This document shows, piece after piece, positions 45,079 to 54,179 of a stretch of DNA of 64,000 nucleotides. The notes beneath the pieces are model-generated. The model saw nothing but the letters and a program-made list of their open reading frames with translations. It was not told the DNA's origin and ran no database searches. Source of the DNA: CBDBZL01 sp965213545 (GTDB lineage Bacteria > Pseudomonadota > Alphaproteobacteria > Sphingomonadales > Sphingomonadaceae); NCBI GenBank assembly GCA_965213545.1, contig CBDBZL010000002.1:1-64000 (forward strand). The letters run 5' to 3'. Both the position numbers and the translations under genes were made by a program. Every line of letters starts with the position of its first letter. Position 1 is the stretch's first letter.

Positions 45079-46235
45079 CCCGCCCCGACGACCAATCGCC
45101 CGACGGCGCGACCAAGCGCATTGCCATTCTTGCAGAGCGCGAGCCTGGCGAACGGCGGGTTGCCGTATCGCCCGAAACCGCCGGCAAGTTCGCCAAGCTG
45201 GGTGCGCATGTCGCGATCGAGCGCGGGGCAGGCATGGCCGCCGCCATTCCCGATGCGGCGTATGAAGAGGCGGGCGCGACGCTGGGCTCGGCAAGCGAGA
45301 CGATCGCGGGTGCCGACATCGTGCTTGGCGTGCGCCCGCCCGATCCTTCGCTGCTCGTCGGCGCCAGGCCGGGGGCCATGGTTGCCGCGATGTTCGATCC
45401 GTTCGCTCGTGGCGCCCGGGTGCATGCCTATGCCGAAGCCGGGTTCGAGGCGCTGGCCATGGAACTGATGCCGCGGATCACGCGCGCGCAGTCGATGGAT
45501 GTGCTCTCCAGCCAGGCCAATCTCGCCGGATACAAGGCGGTTCTGGCAGCCGCTGACACTTATGGCCGCGCGTTCCCGATGATGATGACCGCAGCGGGCA
45601 CGGTGTCCGCCGCGCGCCTGTTCGTGATGGGTGTGGGGGTCGCCGGACTGCAGGCGATTGCCACCGCGCGGCGGCTGGGGGCACAGGTATCCGCCACCGA
45701 CGTGCGGTCCGCCACCCGCGAACAGATCATGTCGCTGGGCGCCAAGCCGATCTTCGTCGAGGAGGTCGCCGGCATCGAGGGCGAGGGCACGGGCGGCTAT
45801 GCGACCGAAATGAGCGAGGAATACAAACGCGCCCAGGCCGCACTGGTATCCTCGCATATCGCCAAGCAGGATATCGTCATCACCACCGCGCTTATTCCCG
45901 GCAGGCCCGCTCCAAGACTGGTGAGCGACGAACAGGTCGCCTCGATGCGCCCGGGAAGCGTCATCTTCGACCTAGCGGTGGCGCAGGGCGGCAATGTCGA
46001 GGGCTCGGCGCCGGACGAAACGGTGGAACGCCACGGGGTGACCATCATCGGCTATGCCAACACGCCCGCGCATCTGGCAGCCGACGCCTCGGCGCTTTAT
46101 GCGCGCAACCTGTTCAATTTTTTCAACGCCTTCTGGGACGCAGGCGAGGGCGGTCCGGTGCTCGACGAGGAGATCGGCAATGCGGTTCGCTTGACCCGAG
46201 GCGGGGCGGTGGTGAACGAGAAGGTGAGGGGGTAG
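45075..46235 (+). CDS. pntAA: NAD(P) transhydrogenase subunit alpha part 1
   Basis: PntAA is the soluble NAD(H)-binding domain I of the proton-translocating transhydrogenase. It contains RIAILAEREPGERRVAVSPET, QSMDVLSSQANLAGYKAV and the GVGVAGLQAIATARRLGAQVSATD dinucleotide fold, plus the PAPRLVSDEQVASMRPGSVIFDLA segment. TTG 45075 is used as the start because it overlaps the preceding stop and leads into TRPDDQSPDGATKRIAIL. The 386-residue length fits the split alphaproteobacterial form. pntAB follows after 54 bases. Confidence 0.93.
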   Translation: MTRPDDQSPDGATKRIAILAEREPGERRVAVSPETAGKFAKLGAHVAIERGAGMAAAIPDAAYEEAGATLGSASETIAGADIVLGVRPPDPSLLVGARPGAMVAAMFDPFARGARVHAYAEAGFEALAMELMPRITRAQSMDVLSSQANLAGYKAVLAAADTYGRAFPMMMTAAGTVSAARLFVMGVGVAGLQAIATARRLGAQVSATDVRSATREQIMSLGAKPIFVEEVAGIEGEGTGGYATEMSEEYKRAQAALVSSHIAKQDIVITTALIPGRPAPRLVSDEQVASMRPGSVIFDLAVAQGGNVEGSAPDETVERHGVTIIGYANTPAHLAADASALYARNLFNFFNAFWDAGEGGPVLDEEIGNAVRLTRGGAVVNEKVRG

Positions 46236-46289
46236 GCGTGACGGGACTTGGGAACACGACGGCCGCGTCCTCGGGCTCGGGCCGTTGAG

Positions 46290-46601
46290 ATGAGCTTCAT
46301 CGCCATCCTGTCGATCTTCGTGCTGGCCTGTTTCGTGGGCTATTATGTTGTCTGGTCGGTTACGCCTGCACTGCACACGCCGCTGATGGCGGTGACCAAC
46401 GCTATCTCCTCGGTGATCATCGTCGGTGCGCTCATCGCCGCGGCCGAGGCGGGGAGCGATGCGGCCAAATGGCTGGGCCTGGTTGGCGTGGCGATGGCCA
46501 GCGTCAATATCTTTGGTGGCTTCGCAGTGACCGAGCGCATGCTGGCGATGTACAGGAAGAAGGAGAAGCCCGCGCTTCCAGCCAAGAAGGACGCGGCATG
46601 A
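46290..46601 (+). CDS. pntAB: NAD(P) transhydrogenase subunit alpha part 2
   Basis: The 103-residue membrane protein supplies the first part of domain II, the proton channel. It has three helices and the family stretches VGYYVVWSVTPALHTPLM, TNAISSVIIVGAL and ASVNIFGGFAVTERMLAMY. The C-terminus is basic and Ala-rich. The stop overlaps the pntB ATG (ATGA), so both membrane subunits are co-translated. In enterobacteria this region is fused to PntAA; the split is usual in alphaproteobacteria. Confidence 0.93.
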   Translation: MSFIAILSIFVLACFVGYYVVWSVTPALHTPLMAVTNAISSVIIVGALIAAAEAGSDAAKWLGLVGVAMASVNIFGGFAVTERMLAMYRKKEKPALPAKKDAA

Positions 46602-48160
46602 CAGCCTGGCGCGACCATTCTTCGCAGCAGGCTGGACCGCACGGCAGCACGAGCGGCATCGGTCGCCGCGGCTCGGTCGTGGCCTTTGCCGCCGCGACTT
46701 TCGCCTGGGCAACCCCCGCGGTCGCCGCCACTCCCGCCGTCCAGATGCCCGCTTGGGTCGGCTTCGCCTACCTTGTCGCAGGCGTGTTCTTCATCCTGGC
46801 GCTGCGTGGTCTGTCGTCGCCCTCGACCAGCAGGGCGGGCAACCGCTTCGGCATGATCGGAATGCTGATCGCGGTGGTGACCACCTTGGTCACGCACGAT
46901 CTAGCCAATATAATCGAGATCGCGGTGGCGATCATCATCGGAGGGCTGATCGGCTTCACCATCGCTCGGCGCATTGCGATGACCGCGATGCCGCAGCTGG
47001 TGGCTGGTTTTCACTCGCTGGTCGGCATGGCGGCGGTGCTCGTCGGCTTGGCCGCCTGGCTCAATCCGGGCGCGTTCGGCATCCTGGGCCTGGACGGCAA
47101 TATCCTGACCGTCAGCCGGATCGAGCTGGGGCTGGGTATCGCCATCGGCGCGATCACCTTCTCGGGCAGCGTCATCGCCTTTCTCAAGCTGAATGGTACA
47201 ATGTCGGGCTCGCCGATCCTGCTGCCCGCGCGCCACATCATCAATTTCGGCGTGCTGGGGACCATCATCACGCTCATCGCCATCTATGCGCTGAGCCAGG
47301 CGGCGGGGCCGGGCGAGGGGCTGGCGATCATCCTGATTACGGTGCTCGCCTTCATCATCGGCTTCCTGCTGATCATTCCGATCGGCGGGGCGGACATGCC
47401 GGTCGTCGTCTCGATGCTGAACAGCTACTCGGGCTGGGCGGCCGCGGCGATGGGCTTCACGCTGGGAAATACGGCAATGATCATCACCGGCGCGCTGGTC
47501 GGCGCTTCGGGGGCTATCCTGTCCTACATCATGTGCCGGGCGATGAACCGCTCGTTCGTATCGGTCATCGCCGGCGGGTTCGGCGCGGATGCGACGGCGG
47601 GAGCGGCAGGCGGGACGGGCGAGCAGCGGCCCTACAAACAGGGCAGCGCCGAGGACGCGGCGTTCATGCTCAAGCAGGCCGAGAGCGTCATCATCATCCC
47701 CGGCTACGGCATGGCGGTGGCGCAGGCGCAGCACGCTCTGCGCGAGATGGGCGACCTGCTCGAGGCCGAGGGCGTCAGCGTCAAATACGCGATCCACCCG
47801 GTCGCCGGTCGCATGCCCGGTCACATGAACGTGCTACTCGCCGAAGCCAGCGTCGACTATGACAAGGTGTTCGAGCTCGAGGACATCAATTCCGAGTTCG
47901 CCCAGGCCGACGTCGCCTTCATCATCGGGGCCAATGACGTGGTCAATCCGGCCGCCAAGACCGACAAGGGCTCGCCGATCTACGGCATGCCGGTGTTCGA
48001 TGTCGACAAGGCCAAGACGGTGATGTTCATCAAGCGCTCGATGGGCGGGGTGGGCTATGCCGGGGTCGACAACGACGTGTTCTACATGGACCAGACCATG
48101 ATGCTCCTCGCCGACGCCAAGAAGATGGTCGAGGAAATCAACAAGTCGCTGGGTGATTAG
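46598..48160 (+). CDS. pntB: NAD(P) transhydrogenase subunit beta with an N-terminal extension
   Basis: PntB contains the remaining membrane helices (domain II) and the NADP(H)-binding domain III at the C-terminus, seen as IIIPGYGMAVAQAQ, HPVAGRMPGHMNVLLAEA and GANDVVNPAAKTDKGSPIYGMP. The complex uses the proton gradient to reduce NADP+ with NADH. The protein is 520 residues; the first 50 (ending AATFAWATPAVA) look like a signal sequence and precede the normal start of the family near WVGFAYLVAGV. ATG 46598 overlaps the pntAB stop, so the extension is probably translated. A lipoprotein gene begins two bases after the stop. Confidence 0.94.
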   Translation: MTAWRDHSSQQAGPHGSTSGIGRRGSVVAFAAATFAWATPAVAATPAVQMPAWVGFAYLVAGVFFILALRGLSSPSTSRAGNRFGMIGMLIAVVTTLVTHDLANIIEIAVAIIIGGLIGFTIARRIAMTAMPQLVAGFHSLVGMAAVLVGLAAWLNPGAFGILGLDGNILTVSRIELGLGIAIGAITFSGSVIAFLKLNGTMSGSPILLPARHIINFGVLGTIITLIAIYALSQAAGPGEGLAIILITVLAFIIGFLLIIPIGGADMPVVVSMLNSYSGWAAAAMGFTLGNTAMIITGALVGASGAILSYIMCRAMNRSFVSVIAGGFGADATAGAAGGTGEQRPYKQGSAEDAAFMLKQAESVIIIPGYGMAVAQAQHALREMGDLLEAEGVSVKYAIHPVAGRMPGHMNVLLAEASVDYDKVFELEDINSEFAQADVAFIIGANDVVNPAAKTDKGSPIYGMPVFDVDKAKTVMFIKRSMGGVGYAGVDNDVFYMDQTMMLLADAKKMVEEINKSLGD

Positions 48161-48161
48161 G

Positions 48162-48479
48162 ATGAAGCGCCTGTCGGCAATCGTAGCGCTAATGATGCTG
48201 GGTGGATGCGCGCAGCAGATCGCCCAAAGCCGGGTCCAGGCGGCGCTGGTCGATGCCGGGTTGAGCGAGCGCACCGCCGATTGCATGGCCGGGCGGATGA
48301 CCGAGCGGCTCACCATCAGCCAGTTGCGCAAGCTCGAAGAACTCAAGCGGCCTGCCCAGAGCGTGCGCGAAGCATCGCTGGCTGACTATCTCGACCGCGT
48401 GCGACGCGTGGGCGATGCCGAAGTGGTGTCGGTGACCGCCAGTTCGGCGGCGCTCTGCCGAACCGGGCTCGCGCGATAG
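48162..48479 (+). CDS. Small lipoprotein of unknown function
   Basis: The 105-residue protein starts MKRLSAIVALMMLGGC, a lipoprotein signal with Cys16 as the lipid site. The mature part is helical (VQAALVDAGLSERTADCMAGRM, then TERLTISQLRKLEELK) and has two more cysteines, one near 41 and one near the C-terminus, which may pair in the periplasm. I do not recognise a domain. It begins two bases after the pntB stop, so it is probably read from the transhydrogenase transcript. Confidence 0.72.
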   Translation: MKRLSAIVALMMLGGCAQQIAQSRVQAALVDAGLSERTADCMAGRMTERLTISQLRKLEELKRPAQSVREASLADYLDRVRRVGDAEVVSVTASSAALCRTGLAR

Positions 48480-48801
48480 ATAGGGGCGGCGTCGTCAAGC
48501 TCCAAGCGGCCGCTACTTAGCGTTGCATTGGCGCAAGTGGTCGAACGTCAGGTGCGGACCAGCTGTTGCTGGATGCGCCCGTGAGAAAGCGCGTCGCTGG
48601 GTCCCACCGCGGCATTGCGAGCGCCGAGCACGCACCGGTCACGATGGCTCCATGGCCGCAAGAATGACCAGCACCTTACCCCAAACCGCCATCCGAAAGA
48701 TCGATTACGGAGTGGGTCCGGCCCTCCCGAGCGTATGGTTCTCCGGTGTTCGTAGTGTGTTCCCGTTGTCCGTCCGCCATCCGCCCCCTAGCAGGACCGC
48801 C
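48480..48801. other. Non-coding interval upstream of dgt
   Basis: These 322 bases contain no convincing gene on either strand: the frame of dgt is open upstream but has no similarity and no ribosome-binding site, and minus-strand ORFs are short. No tRNA, hairpin terminator or repeat was recognised. It should hold the dgt promoter. In some relatives an erpA gene stands here in the opposite direction; it is absent. Confidence 0.6.
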
Positions 48802-49962
48802 ATGCCGCGCGCCCCCTACGCCGCCCATCCCGCTCACTCGCGGGGACGGGAGTTCGCGCTCGACAACAGCGGATCGCGGGGCTTGCGCACCGCCTTTCAA
48901 CGCGATCGCGACCGGATCATCCATTCGATCGCGTTCCGTCGCCTCGCAGGCAAGACGCAGGTGTTCATCGCCCCTGACGGCGATCACTTCCGCGTCCGCC
49001 TGACACACAGCCTCGAGGTCGCTCAGATTGGCCGGGTCATCGCCCGCGAACTGGGTCTGGACGAGGATCTTACCGAGACGTTGTGCCTGGCGCACGACAT
49101 CGGCCATCCGCCCTTCGGCCATGCGGGAGAGGACGCGCTCGATACCGCATTGCGCGAGCATGGCGGTTTCGATCACAACGAGCATGCGTTGCGGGTGCTG
49201 ATGCGGTTGGAGCGCGCCTATCCACACCATCCCGGGCTCAACCTGAGTTGGGAGGTGCTGGAGGGTTTGGCCAAGCATAATGGCCCCGTCGCCGCGCCGG
49301 GCTGGGCGCTGGGCGAACTGGACGCGGCCTTCGCGCTCGACCTGGACCGGCAACCCTCGCTGGAGGCGCAAGTGGCGGCGGTGGCGGATGACATCGCCTA
49401 CGACAATCATGATATCGACGATGGGCTGCGGGCCGGTTACCTGGCGCTCGATGACCTTCTTACCCTGGACTTTCTTGCCGATGATTGGCGCCGGACCGAA
49501 CGGCGGCTGCCGCATGCATCGCTCGAAGCGCGTCTGCGCGAACTGGTCCGGGACCAGATCGGGGCGATGGTTGCCGATCTGCTCGAGACGACGCGGGCCA
49601 CGCTTGCGGGCGTCACCTCCATCGACGAAGTGCGCGGCACCCGGCAGCCAACCATTCGCTTTTCCGAGCCCATGGCGGCACGGGAACGCGCGTTGAAGGC
49701 GTTCCTCTATGATCGGCTCTATCATCACCCCCGCCAGCGCCGGACGGCGGAAAAGGCGCGCGGCGTGATTGCAGGCCTGTTCGCGGCATATGCCGCCAGG
49801 CCCGAGCTGATGCCGGCAAGCTGGGTCGCCGACCTGCCGCGGACACAGCCTGCCGCCGCCCGCCATATTGCCGACTACATTGCCGGGATGACCGATCGCT
49901 ACGCGATGGATCGCCAGGCCGAATTGGTCGGACCGGTTCCCCAAGGCTTGTCGCATGTCTGA
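48802..49962 (+). CDS. dgt: Deoxyguanosinetriphosphate triphosphohydrolase-like protein
   Basis: Dgt-type HD enzymes cleave dNTPs to deoxynucleoside and triphosphate. The HD motif is present: H69 in RLTHSLEVAQ, H98-D99 in LAHDIGHPPFGHAGEDAL, and a later Asp in ADDIAYDNHDIDDGL. The 386-residue protein is the shorter alphaproteobacterial type. ATG 48802 has CAGGA five bases upstream. Its end overlaps the next gene by eight bases, and that one overlaps a DUF938 gene, so three genes form a tight operon. Confidence 0.9.
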   Translation: MPRAPYAAHPAHSRGREFALDNSGSRGLRTAFQRDRDRIIHSIAFRRLAGKTQVFIAPDGDHFRVRLTHSLEVAQIGRVIARELGLDEDLTETLCLAHDIGHPPFGHAGEDALDTALREHGGFDHNEHALRVLMRLERAYPHHPGLNLSWEVLEGLAKHNGPVAAPGWALGELDAAFALDLDRQPSLEAQVAAVADDIAYDNHDIDDGLRAGYLALDDLLTLDFLADDWRRTERRLPHASLEARLRELVRDQIGAMVADLLETTRATLAGVTSIDEVRGTRQPTIRFSEPMAARERALKAFLYDRLYHHPRQRRTAEKARGVIAGLFAAYAARPELMPASWVADLPRTQPAAARHIADYIAGMTDRYAMDRQAELVGPVPQGLSHV

Positions 49963-50641
49963 ACCTCGGCGAGCGCTCGTGCTTGGTGCGACGGGACTGG
50001 TCGGAGGGCTGGTGCTCGACCGGGACGCGCGGGTCGATGGCTGGCGCTTCACCGGGCTCGCCCGCCGCGCTGCTGCCCAGCCCCGGGGGGATGCGCAGGT
50101 GATTGTCGCGCCTGTCCCGAACTGGCCGAACGCTATCGGCAAGCTCGCCCCCCATGCGGTCATCTGCGCCCTTGGCACGACCTGGCGCAAGGCCGGGCGG
50201 CGCAGATCAGCGTTCCGCGCCGTGGATCACGACCTCGTCCTGTTCTGCGCGCAGGCGGCGCGCGCGGCAGGCACCAGCCACTTCATCCACGTCTCCGCGG
50301 TGGGCGCCCATACGAATTCGGTTGTGTTTTATCTGCGGGTCAAGGGAGAGACCGAGGCCGAACTGGCGAGGCGCAGGTTCACTCGGCTCGACATCCTGCG
50401 CCCGGGCTTGCTCAAAGGTTCGCGCAAGAATGATCTGCGGTTGGGCGAAAGCCTCGCTGGCCTTGTCAGCCCGCTGTTCGACCGGGTGTTGCGTGGCAAG
50501 CTGGCAGATTACCGGTCGCTTGCTGCCATCGACGTTGCATCCGCGGCACTGACGCTCGTAGACCAGACCGCGCCCGGGCGCTTCGTTCATCGAGGTCGGG
50601 CGATCCGAAACCTGTCGCGCCAATTGGACGGCCCGACATGA
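49955..50641 (+). CDS. NAD(P)H-binding Rossmann-fold protein (atypical SDR)
   Basis: The 228-residue protein starts with LVLGATGLVGGLVLD, a glycine-rich NAD(P) loop (GxTGxxG). It continues with VICALGTTWRKAGRRRSAFRAVD, FIHVSAVGAHTNS and YLRVKGETEAEL, the Tyr-x-x-x-Lys pair of the atypical SDR group that includes HTATIP2-like proteins. Substrate unknown; a redox or NAD(P)H-sensing role is inferred. Its start is inside the end of dgt (eight-base overlap) and its stop overlaps the next start, so it is co-translated with both. Confidence 0.78.
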   Translation: MSEPRRALVLGATGLVGGLVLDRDARVDGWRFTGLARRAAAQPRGDAQVIVAPVPNWPNAIGKLAPHAVICALGTTWRKAGRRRSAFRAVDHDLVLFCAQAARAAGTSHFIHVSAVGAHTNSVVFYLRVKGETEAELARRRFTRLDILRPGLLKGSRKNDLRLGESLAGLVSPLFDRVLRGKLADYRSLAAIDVASAALTLVDQTAPGRFVHRGRAIRNLSRQLDGPT

Positions 50642-51246
50642 AACGCGAAGCACCCGCCGCTGCGCGCAACTTCCAGCCTATTGCACAGGTCCTTGCCGAA
50701 GAGCTTCCCCCGCAAGGAATGGCCTTGGAGGTGGCCAGCGGGACCGGGGAACATATCACCGGGTTCGCGCGGCTTTTTCCGCATATCGAGTGGCAGCCGA
50801 GCGACCGCGATCCTGCCGCGCTTGCATCGATCAGCGCGTGGCGCGACGAGCTCGTGACTGCGGGTGTGGCCGGCAACTTGCGCGAGCCGGTGCGGCTCGA
50901 TGTGTGCGAGGATACCTGGCCCGGTGGCATGTTCGACGCGATCCTGGCGATCAACATGGTCCATATCAGCCCGCCGGAAGCGGCCCGGGCCTTGTTTGCC
51001 AATGCCCGTCCCCGGCTGGCGAACGACGCGCCTTTGATCCTTTACGGTCCGTTTTTCGAGCAAGATGTCGTGGCCGCACCCTCTAACGTCGCATTCGATG
51101 ACAGCCTCAAGGCGCGTAATCGAGCGTGGGGATTGCGTCAGGTCGACTGGATCGATAAGCTAGCGCACAACGAGGGGTTGGGCCGCACAAGACGCACAGC
51201 GATGCCGGCCAACAATCTTATCCTGGTTTACCGCCGACTAGGCTAA
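50638..51246 (+). CDS. DUF938 SAM-dependent methyltransferase-like protein
   Basis: A 202-residue class I methyltransferase fold of the DUF938 family. It begins with the family pattern KREAPAAARNFQPIAQVLAEELP, then the SAM loop ALEVASGTGEHITGFARLFP, the acidic PSDRDP strand end, and NMVHISPPEAARALF. The substrate is not known for any member I can name. The start overlaps the upstream stop by four bases. It is the last gene of the dgt operon; 267 non-coding bases follow. Confidence 0.8.
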   Translation: MKREAPAAARNFQPIAQVLAEELPPQGMALEVASGTGEHITGFARLFPHIEWQPSDRDPAALASISAWRDELVTAGVAGNLREPVRLDVCEDTWPGGMFDAILAINMVHISPPEAARALFANARPRLANDAPLILYGPFFEQDVVAAPSNVAFDDSLKARNRAWGLRQVDWIDKLAHNEGLGRTRRTAMPANNLILVYRRLG

Positions 51247-51513
51247 TCCGTCGATCGAGGATAGGCTTGGGGGCCCCCTGGATCAACAGATCTATCGCTT
51301 CGATTGGAGCTGAAATGGGTCGGTGCTGTAAGGCTCCTTGACCGGGTCCGAGCCAACACACTTGGGCAAATCGCTCGCGCTATACCTTCGAGGGGGCCCC
51401 GTCGCGTAGTGGTCGATCCTGTCTTGCATCCTTATCAAGATGTCGGACCTTCGACATGAGATGCTAACCCCCGGCCGGCGCGCACGCGCCGCTCGAGCCT
51501 GACAGATCGTCGA
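51247..51513. other. Non-coding interval with paired palindromes
   Basis: No gene is recognised. The interval holds a 10-bp palindrome GGGGGCCCCC (51269-51278), a second GGGGGCCCC (51392-51400) and a hairpin ATGTCG-GACCTT-CGACAT (51440-51457). None is followed by a T tract. Two such GC boxes about 120 bases apart could pair with one another or mark a small RNA. Confidence 0.35.
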
Positions 51514-51756
51514 ATGACCCGCGCAATCTCCGTTCCTGCCGCCCTCCTGTTTGCAAGCGACGCCATCCTAATAGCGGCGTCGGGGGTCATCTTGGCCCTA
51601 ATCGCCGCGCTGGCATTACTGGCTGACCGCAGGCGCGCGCGGCGGCGCGATGCCGATGCTGTCGGCTGGATGCCATGGACGTTGATATTCTTGCTTTGCG
51701 CCTTTGCAGCGTTCGGCTTGATAACATTGGCGATCAAGGGCTGGGCAACTGGTTAA
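51514..51756 (+). CDS. Possible small two-helix membrane protein
   Basis: This 80-residue ORF encodes two hydrophobic segments (about 12-36 and 54-75) separated by a basic loop RRRARRRDAD, which would favour a cytoplasmic loop. Such a pattern is unlikely in a random frame, but the ATG at 51514 has no ribosome-binding site and no family is recognised. It stands alone between the DUF938 gene and the convergent cpaF-type gene. Confidence 0.45.
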   Translation: MTRAISVPAALLFASDAILIAASGVILALIAALALLADRRRARRRDADAVGWMPWTLIFLLCAFAAFGLITLAIKGWATG

Positions 51757-51841
51757 TGCGAACAACGTTGCAGTGGATCGAACGAACAAGCAACGCCCTC
51801 CAGACAACTCGCACCGATGCGAAATAGTGCTGGGAGGCGCT

Positions 51842-53347
51842 TTACAGACAGGCTTCTAGATAGGTTTGATCGAAGCCGAATTGCCGGGCCTTTTCCAGGG
51901 TGTAAGGTCTCAGTCCGGCATTGCGATACTCGCCGATTATCCGCCCGTCCTGATCCTCGTCGAGATATTCGAAAGCGAACAGTTCTTGGGTGACGATGAC
52001 GTCCCCCTCCATCCCCACGACCTCGGTGATGCTGGTGGTGCGTCGTGAGCCGTCACGAAGGCGCTTGACCTGGACGATGAGATCGATGCTCTCGGCAATC
52101 TGCTTGCTGATCGCTTCCTTGGGGATCTTGATGTCGCCCATGAGAATCATGTTCTCCATCCGGCCCAGTGCTTCGCGCGGGGAGTTTGCGTGAAGCGTGC
52201 ACATCGAGCCGTCGTGACCGGTGTTCATCGCCGCGAGCAGATCGAAGGCTTCCGAACCGCGGATTTCGCCCAGGATGATGCGGTCGGGACGCATGCGCAA
52301 GGCGTTCTTCACGAGGTCACCGATCGAGATCGCACCCTGCCCCTCAAGGTTGGGCGGGCGAGTCTCGAGCGGTAGCCAGTGTGGTTGCTGAAGCCGCAGC
52401 TCGGCCGCATCCTCGATGGTGATCACCCGCTCACCCGGGTCGATCATTTTCGACATCGCGTTGAGCATGGTGGTCTTGCCTGAACCCGTACCGCCGGAAA
52501 TGACCACATTCATCCGGCACGCACCTGCAATCTTGAGCGCGGTGCACATTCGATCGTTCATCGAGCTGAAGCCCTTCAGCATGTCGAGCGTGATCGGCCT
52601 GTCGGAGAACTTACGGATCGAGATGGCGGTGCCGCGCAAGGATAGCGGGGGAACGATGACGTTGACGCGACTGCCGTCCTTGAGGCGGGCATCGGCCAGC
52701 GGGGTCGTCTGGTCGACCCGGCGGCCGACCTGGTTCACGATCCGCTGGGCGATCTGGAACAGGTGCTGCTCGTCGCGAAAGCGGACCGAAGCGATCTGGA
52801 GCCGGCCGCCCTTCTCGATATAGGTCTGGTCGGGGCCGTTGACCATGATGTCCGAAACCTCCGGGTCGCCGAGCAGCTCCTCGAGCGGGCCGAAGCCCAG
52901 AAGTTCGTCGATCAGCACCTTTTCCAGAGCGAACTGCTCGCGCCTATTCAGCGTGATCTTGAGCGAGGCGAGCACCTCTAAGATGATCGGCCGGAATTCC
53001 TCCGAGAGTTCATCCTTGCCCAGCGTGGCGGCGGCTTCGGGATCGACTCGCTCCAGCAGGCGCGGCAACACCTGCTCCTTGATCCGGTGAACCGCGGCCT
53101 CGAACCCCTGCGGCGCACCGGATGGCTGGTTGAGCGCAGCCGCGCGATCCGCGAGGCGGGCCAGCGGGTCTGCTGGGATCGCTGGATCGGCCGATGGCTC
53201 GGGCAAAGGTGCAGGCAAGTTGGCCGCGGGCCTGGGGGTCATGTTGCCGAATTGGGGGCCGGCACGCATCGGTGCCGCGGATCCGAAGCTGGCACGCGCC
53301 TCAGGCGCCGTGTCGCCAAGACCGGTCTTGCGCCCGAATGCGGTCAT
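51842..53347 (-). CDS. cpaF: CpaF/TadA-type secretion ATPase
   Basis: A 501-residue type II/IV secretion ATPase of the CpaF (TadA) class that powers assembly of Flp/Tad pili. The N-terminal 75 residues are Pro/Ala-rich and disordered. Then come GFGPLEELLGDPEVSDIMVNG, the Walker A GGTGSGKT at 285-292, ITIEDAAELRLQQPHWLPLETRP (Asp box), ILGEIRGSEAFDLLAAMNTGHDGSM (Walker B and His box). All catalytic parts are present. No other tad/cpa gene is in the window, so its pilus partners must lie elsewhere. The neighbouring genes are unrelated. Confidence 0.9.
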   Translation of the reverse strand: MTAFGRKTGLGDTAPEARASFGSAAPMRAGPQFGNMTPRPAANLPAPLPEPSADPAIPADPLARLADRAAALNQPSGAPQGFEAAVHRIKEQVLPRLLERVDPEAAATLGKDELSEEFRPIILEVLASLKITLNRREQFALEKVLIDELLGFGPLEELLGDPEVSDIMVNGPDQTYIEKGGRLQIASVRFRDEQHLFQIAQRIVNQVGRRVDQTTPLADARLKDGSRVNVIVPPLSLRGTAISIRKFSDRPITLDMLKGFSSMNDRMCTALKIAGACRMNVVISGGTGSGKTTMLNAMSKMIDPGERVITIEDAAELRLQQPHWLPLETRPPNLEGQGAISIGDLVKNALRMRPDRIILGEIRGSEAFDLLAAMNTGHDGSMCTLHANSPREALGRMENMILMGDIKIPKEAISKQIAESIDLIVQVKRLRDGSRRTTSITEVVGMEGDVIVTQELFAFEYLDEDQDGRIIGEYRNAGLRPYTLEKARQFGFDQTYLEACL

Positions 53348-53551
53348 CTGCGACCTTTCCCTTCAATCCGCCATGTCAATTGCCGGCGCCGTGTATATTC
53401 AAGGCGGGCTGTCCCGCGACGAACCAGTGCCTAGAGCAAATGGCTTAACGAGCGGTAAACCTCGTGAGCTCTTGGGGATTTGGCAGCCCGCGACCATGGA
53501 ACGCGTGTCGCCCTCGCAGGTTGAGAACGCGAGCATCATGGGGAAGAGATC

Positions 53552-54163
53552 ATGCCGGTTTGGCGTTGGATTGGAGCAGGTTTGGGCACGGCGATCGCGG
53601 GCGGCGCGGTTGCCTATTACGCGAAGGAACGCGCAGCGGAGAAGCCCCAGTTCGATACGTTGCGCGAGGATGGATCATTCACCTTGCGCAGCTATGAGCC
53701 CATGCTGGTCGCGGAAGTGACGATGACCGGAAGCCGCCACAATACGCAGACGCGCGGGTTCCAGCGGCTGGCCGACTACATATTCGCCAAGAACAGGCCG
53801 GGCGAAAGGATCACGATGACCGCGCCTGTGTTCCAGGATCGACCCGACAAGGCGCCAAGCGAGGGGCAGGTGGGACAGTGGCGCGTGCGATTTGTCATGC
53901 CGCGCGAGTATAGCCGCGCCACGCTGCCGCCGGCGCCGTCCGACATCAGCATCGACGAGGTTGCGGGAAGGCGGATGGCGGCGGTGCGATTCTCGGGCTC
54001 GGCCGATGGCGAGCAGCTGCGCGAGCAGGCGGAGGAACTGCGGCGCTGGATCGTGCGCCAGGGTCTGCAAGCCACTGGCGAAGCGGAATATGCGTTCTAC
54101 AATTCGCCCTTTGTGCCGCCTTTCCTGCGGCGCAACGAGGTTCTCATTCCGGTGGCGAGCTGA
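53552..54163 (+). CDS. SOUL-type heme-binding protein
   Basis: The 203-residue protein has an N-terminal hydrophobic segment (about 8-23, a membrane anchor or signal) and a SOUL/HBP domain: SFTLRSYEPMLVAEVTMTG, FQRLADYIFAKNRPGERITMTAPVF and WRVRFVMPREYS are hallmark stretches, with YNSPFVPPFLRRNEVLIPV at the end. Family members bind heme or related tetrapyrroles loosely; the biological role in bacteria is not established. It is divergent from cpaF and convergent with atpC, 16 bases away. Confidence 0.86.
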   Translation: MPVWRWIGAGLGTAIAGGAVAYYAKERAAEKPQFDTLREDGSFTLRSYEPMLVAEVTMTGSRHNTQTRGFQRLADYIFAKNRPGERITMTAPVFQDRPDKAPSEGQVGQWRVRFVMPREYSRATLPPAPSDISIDEVAGRRMAAVRFSGSADGEQLREQAEELRRWIVRQGLQATGEAEYAFYNSPFVPPFLRRNEVLIPVAS

Positions 54164-54179
54164 CCCCTGAATCGACTCG

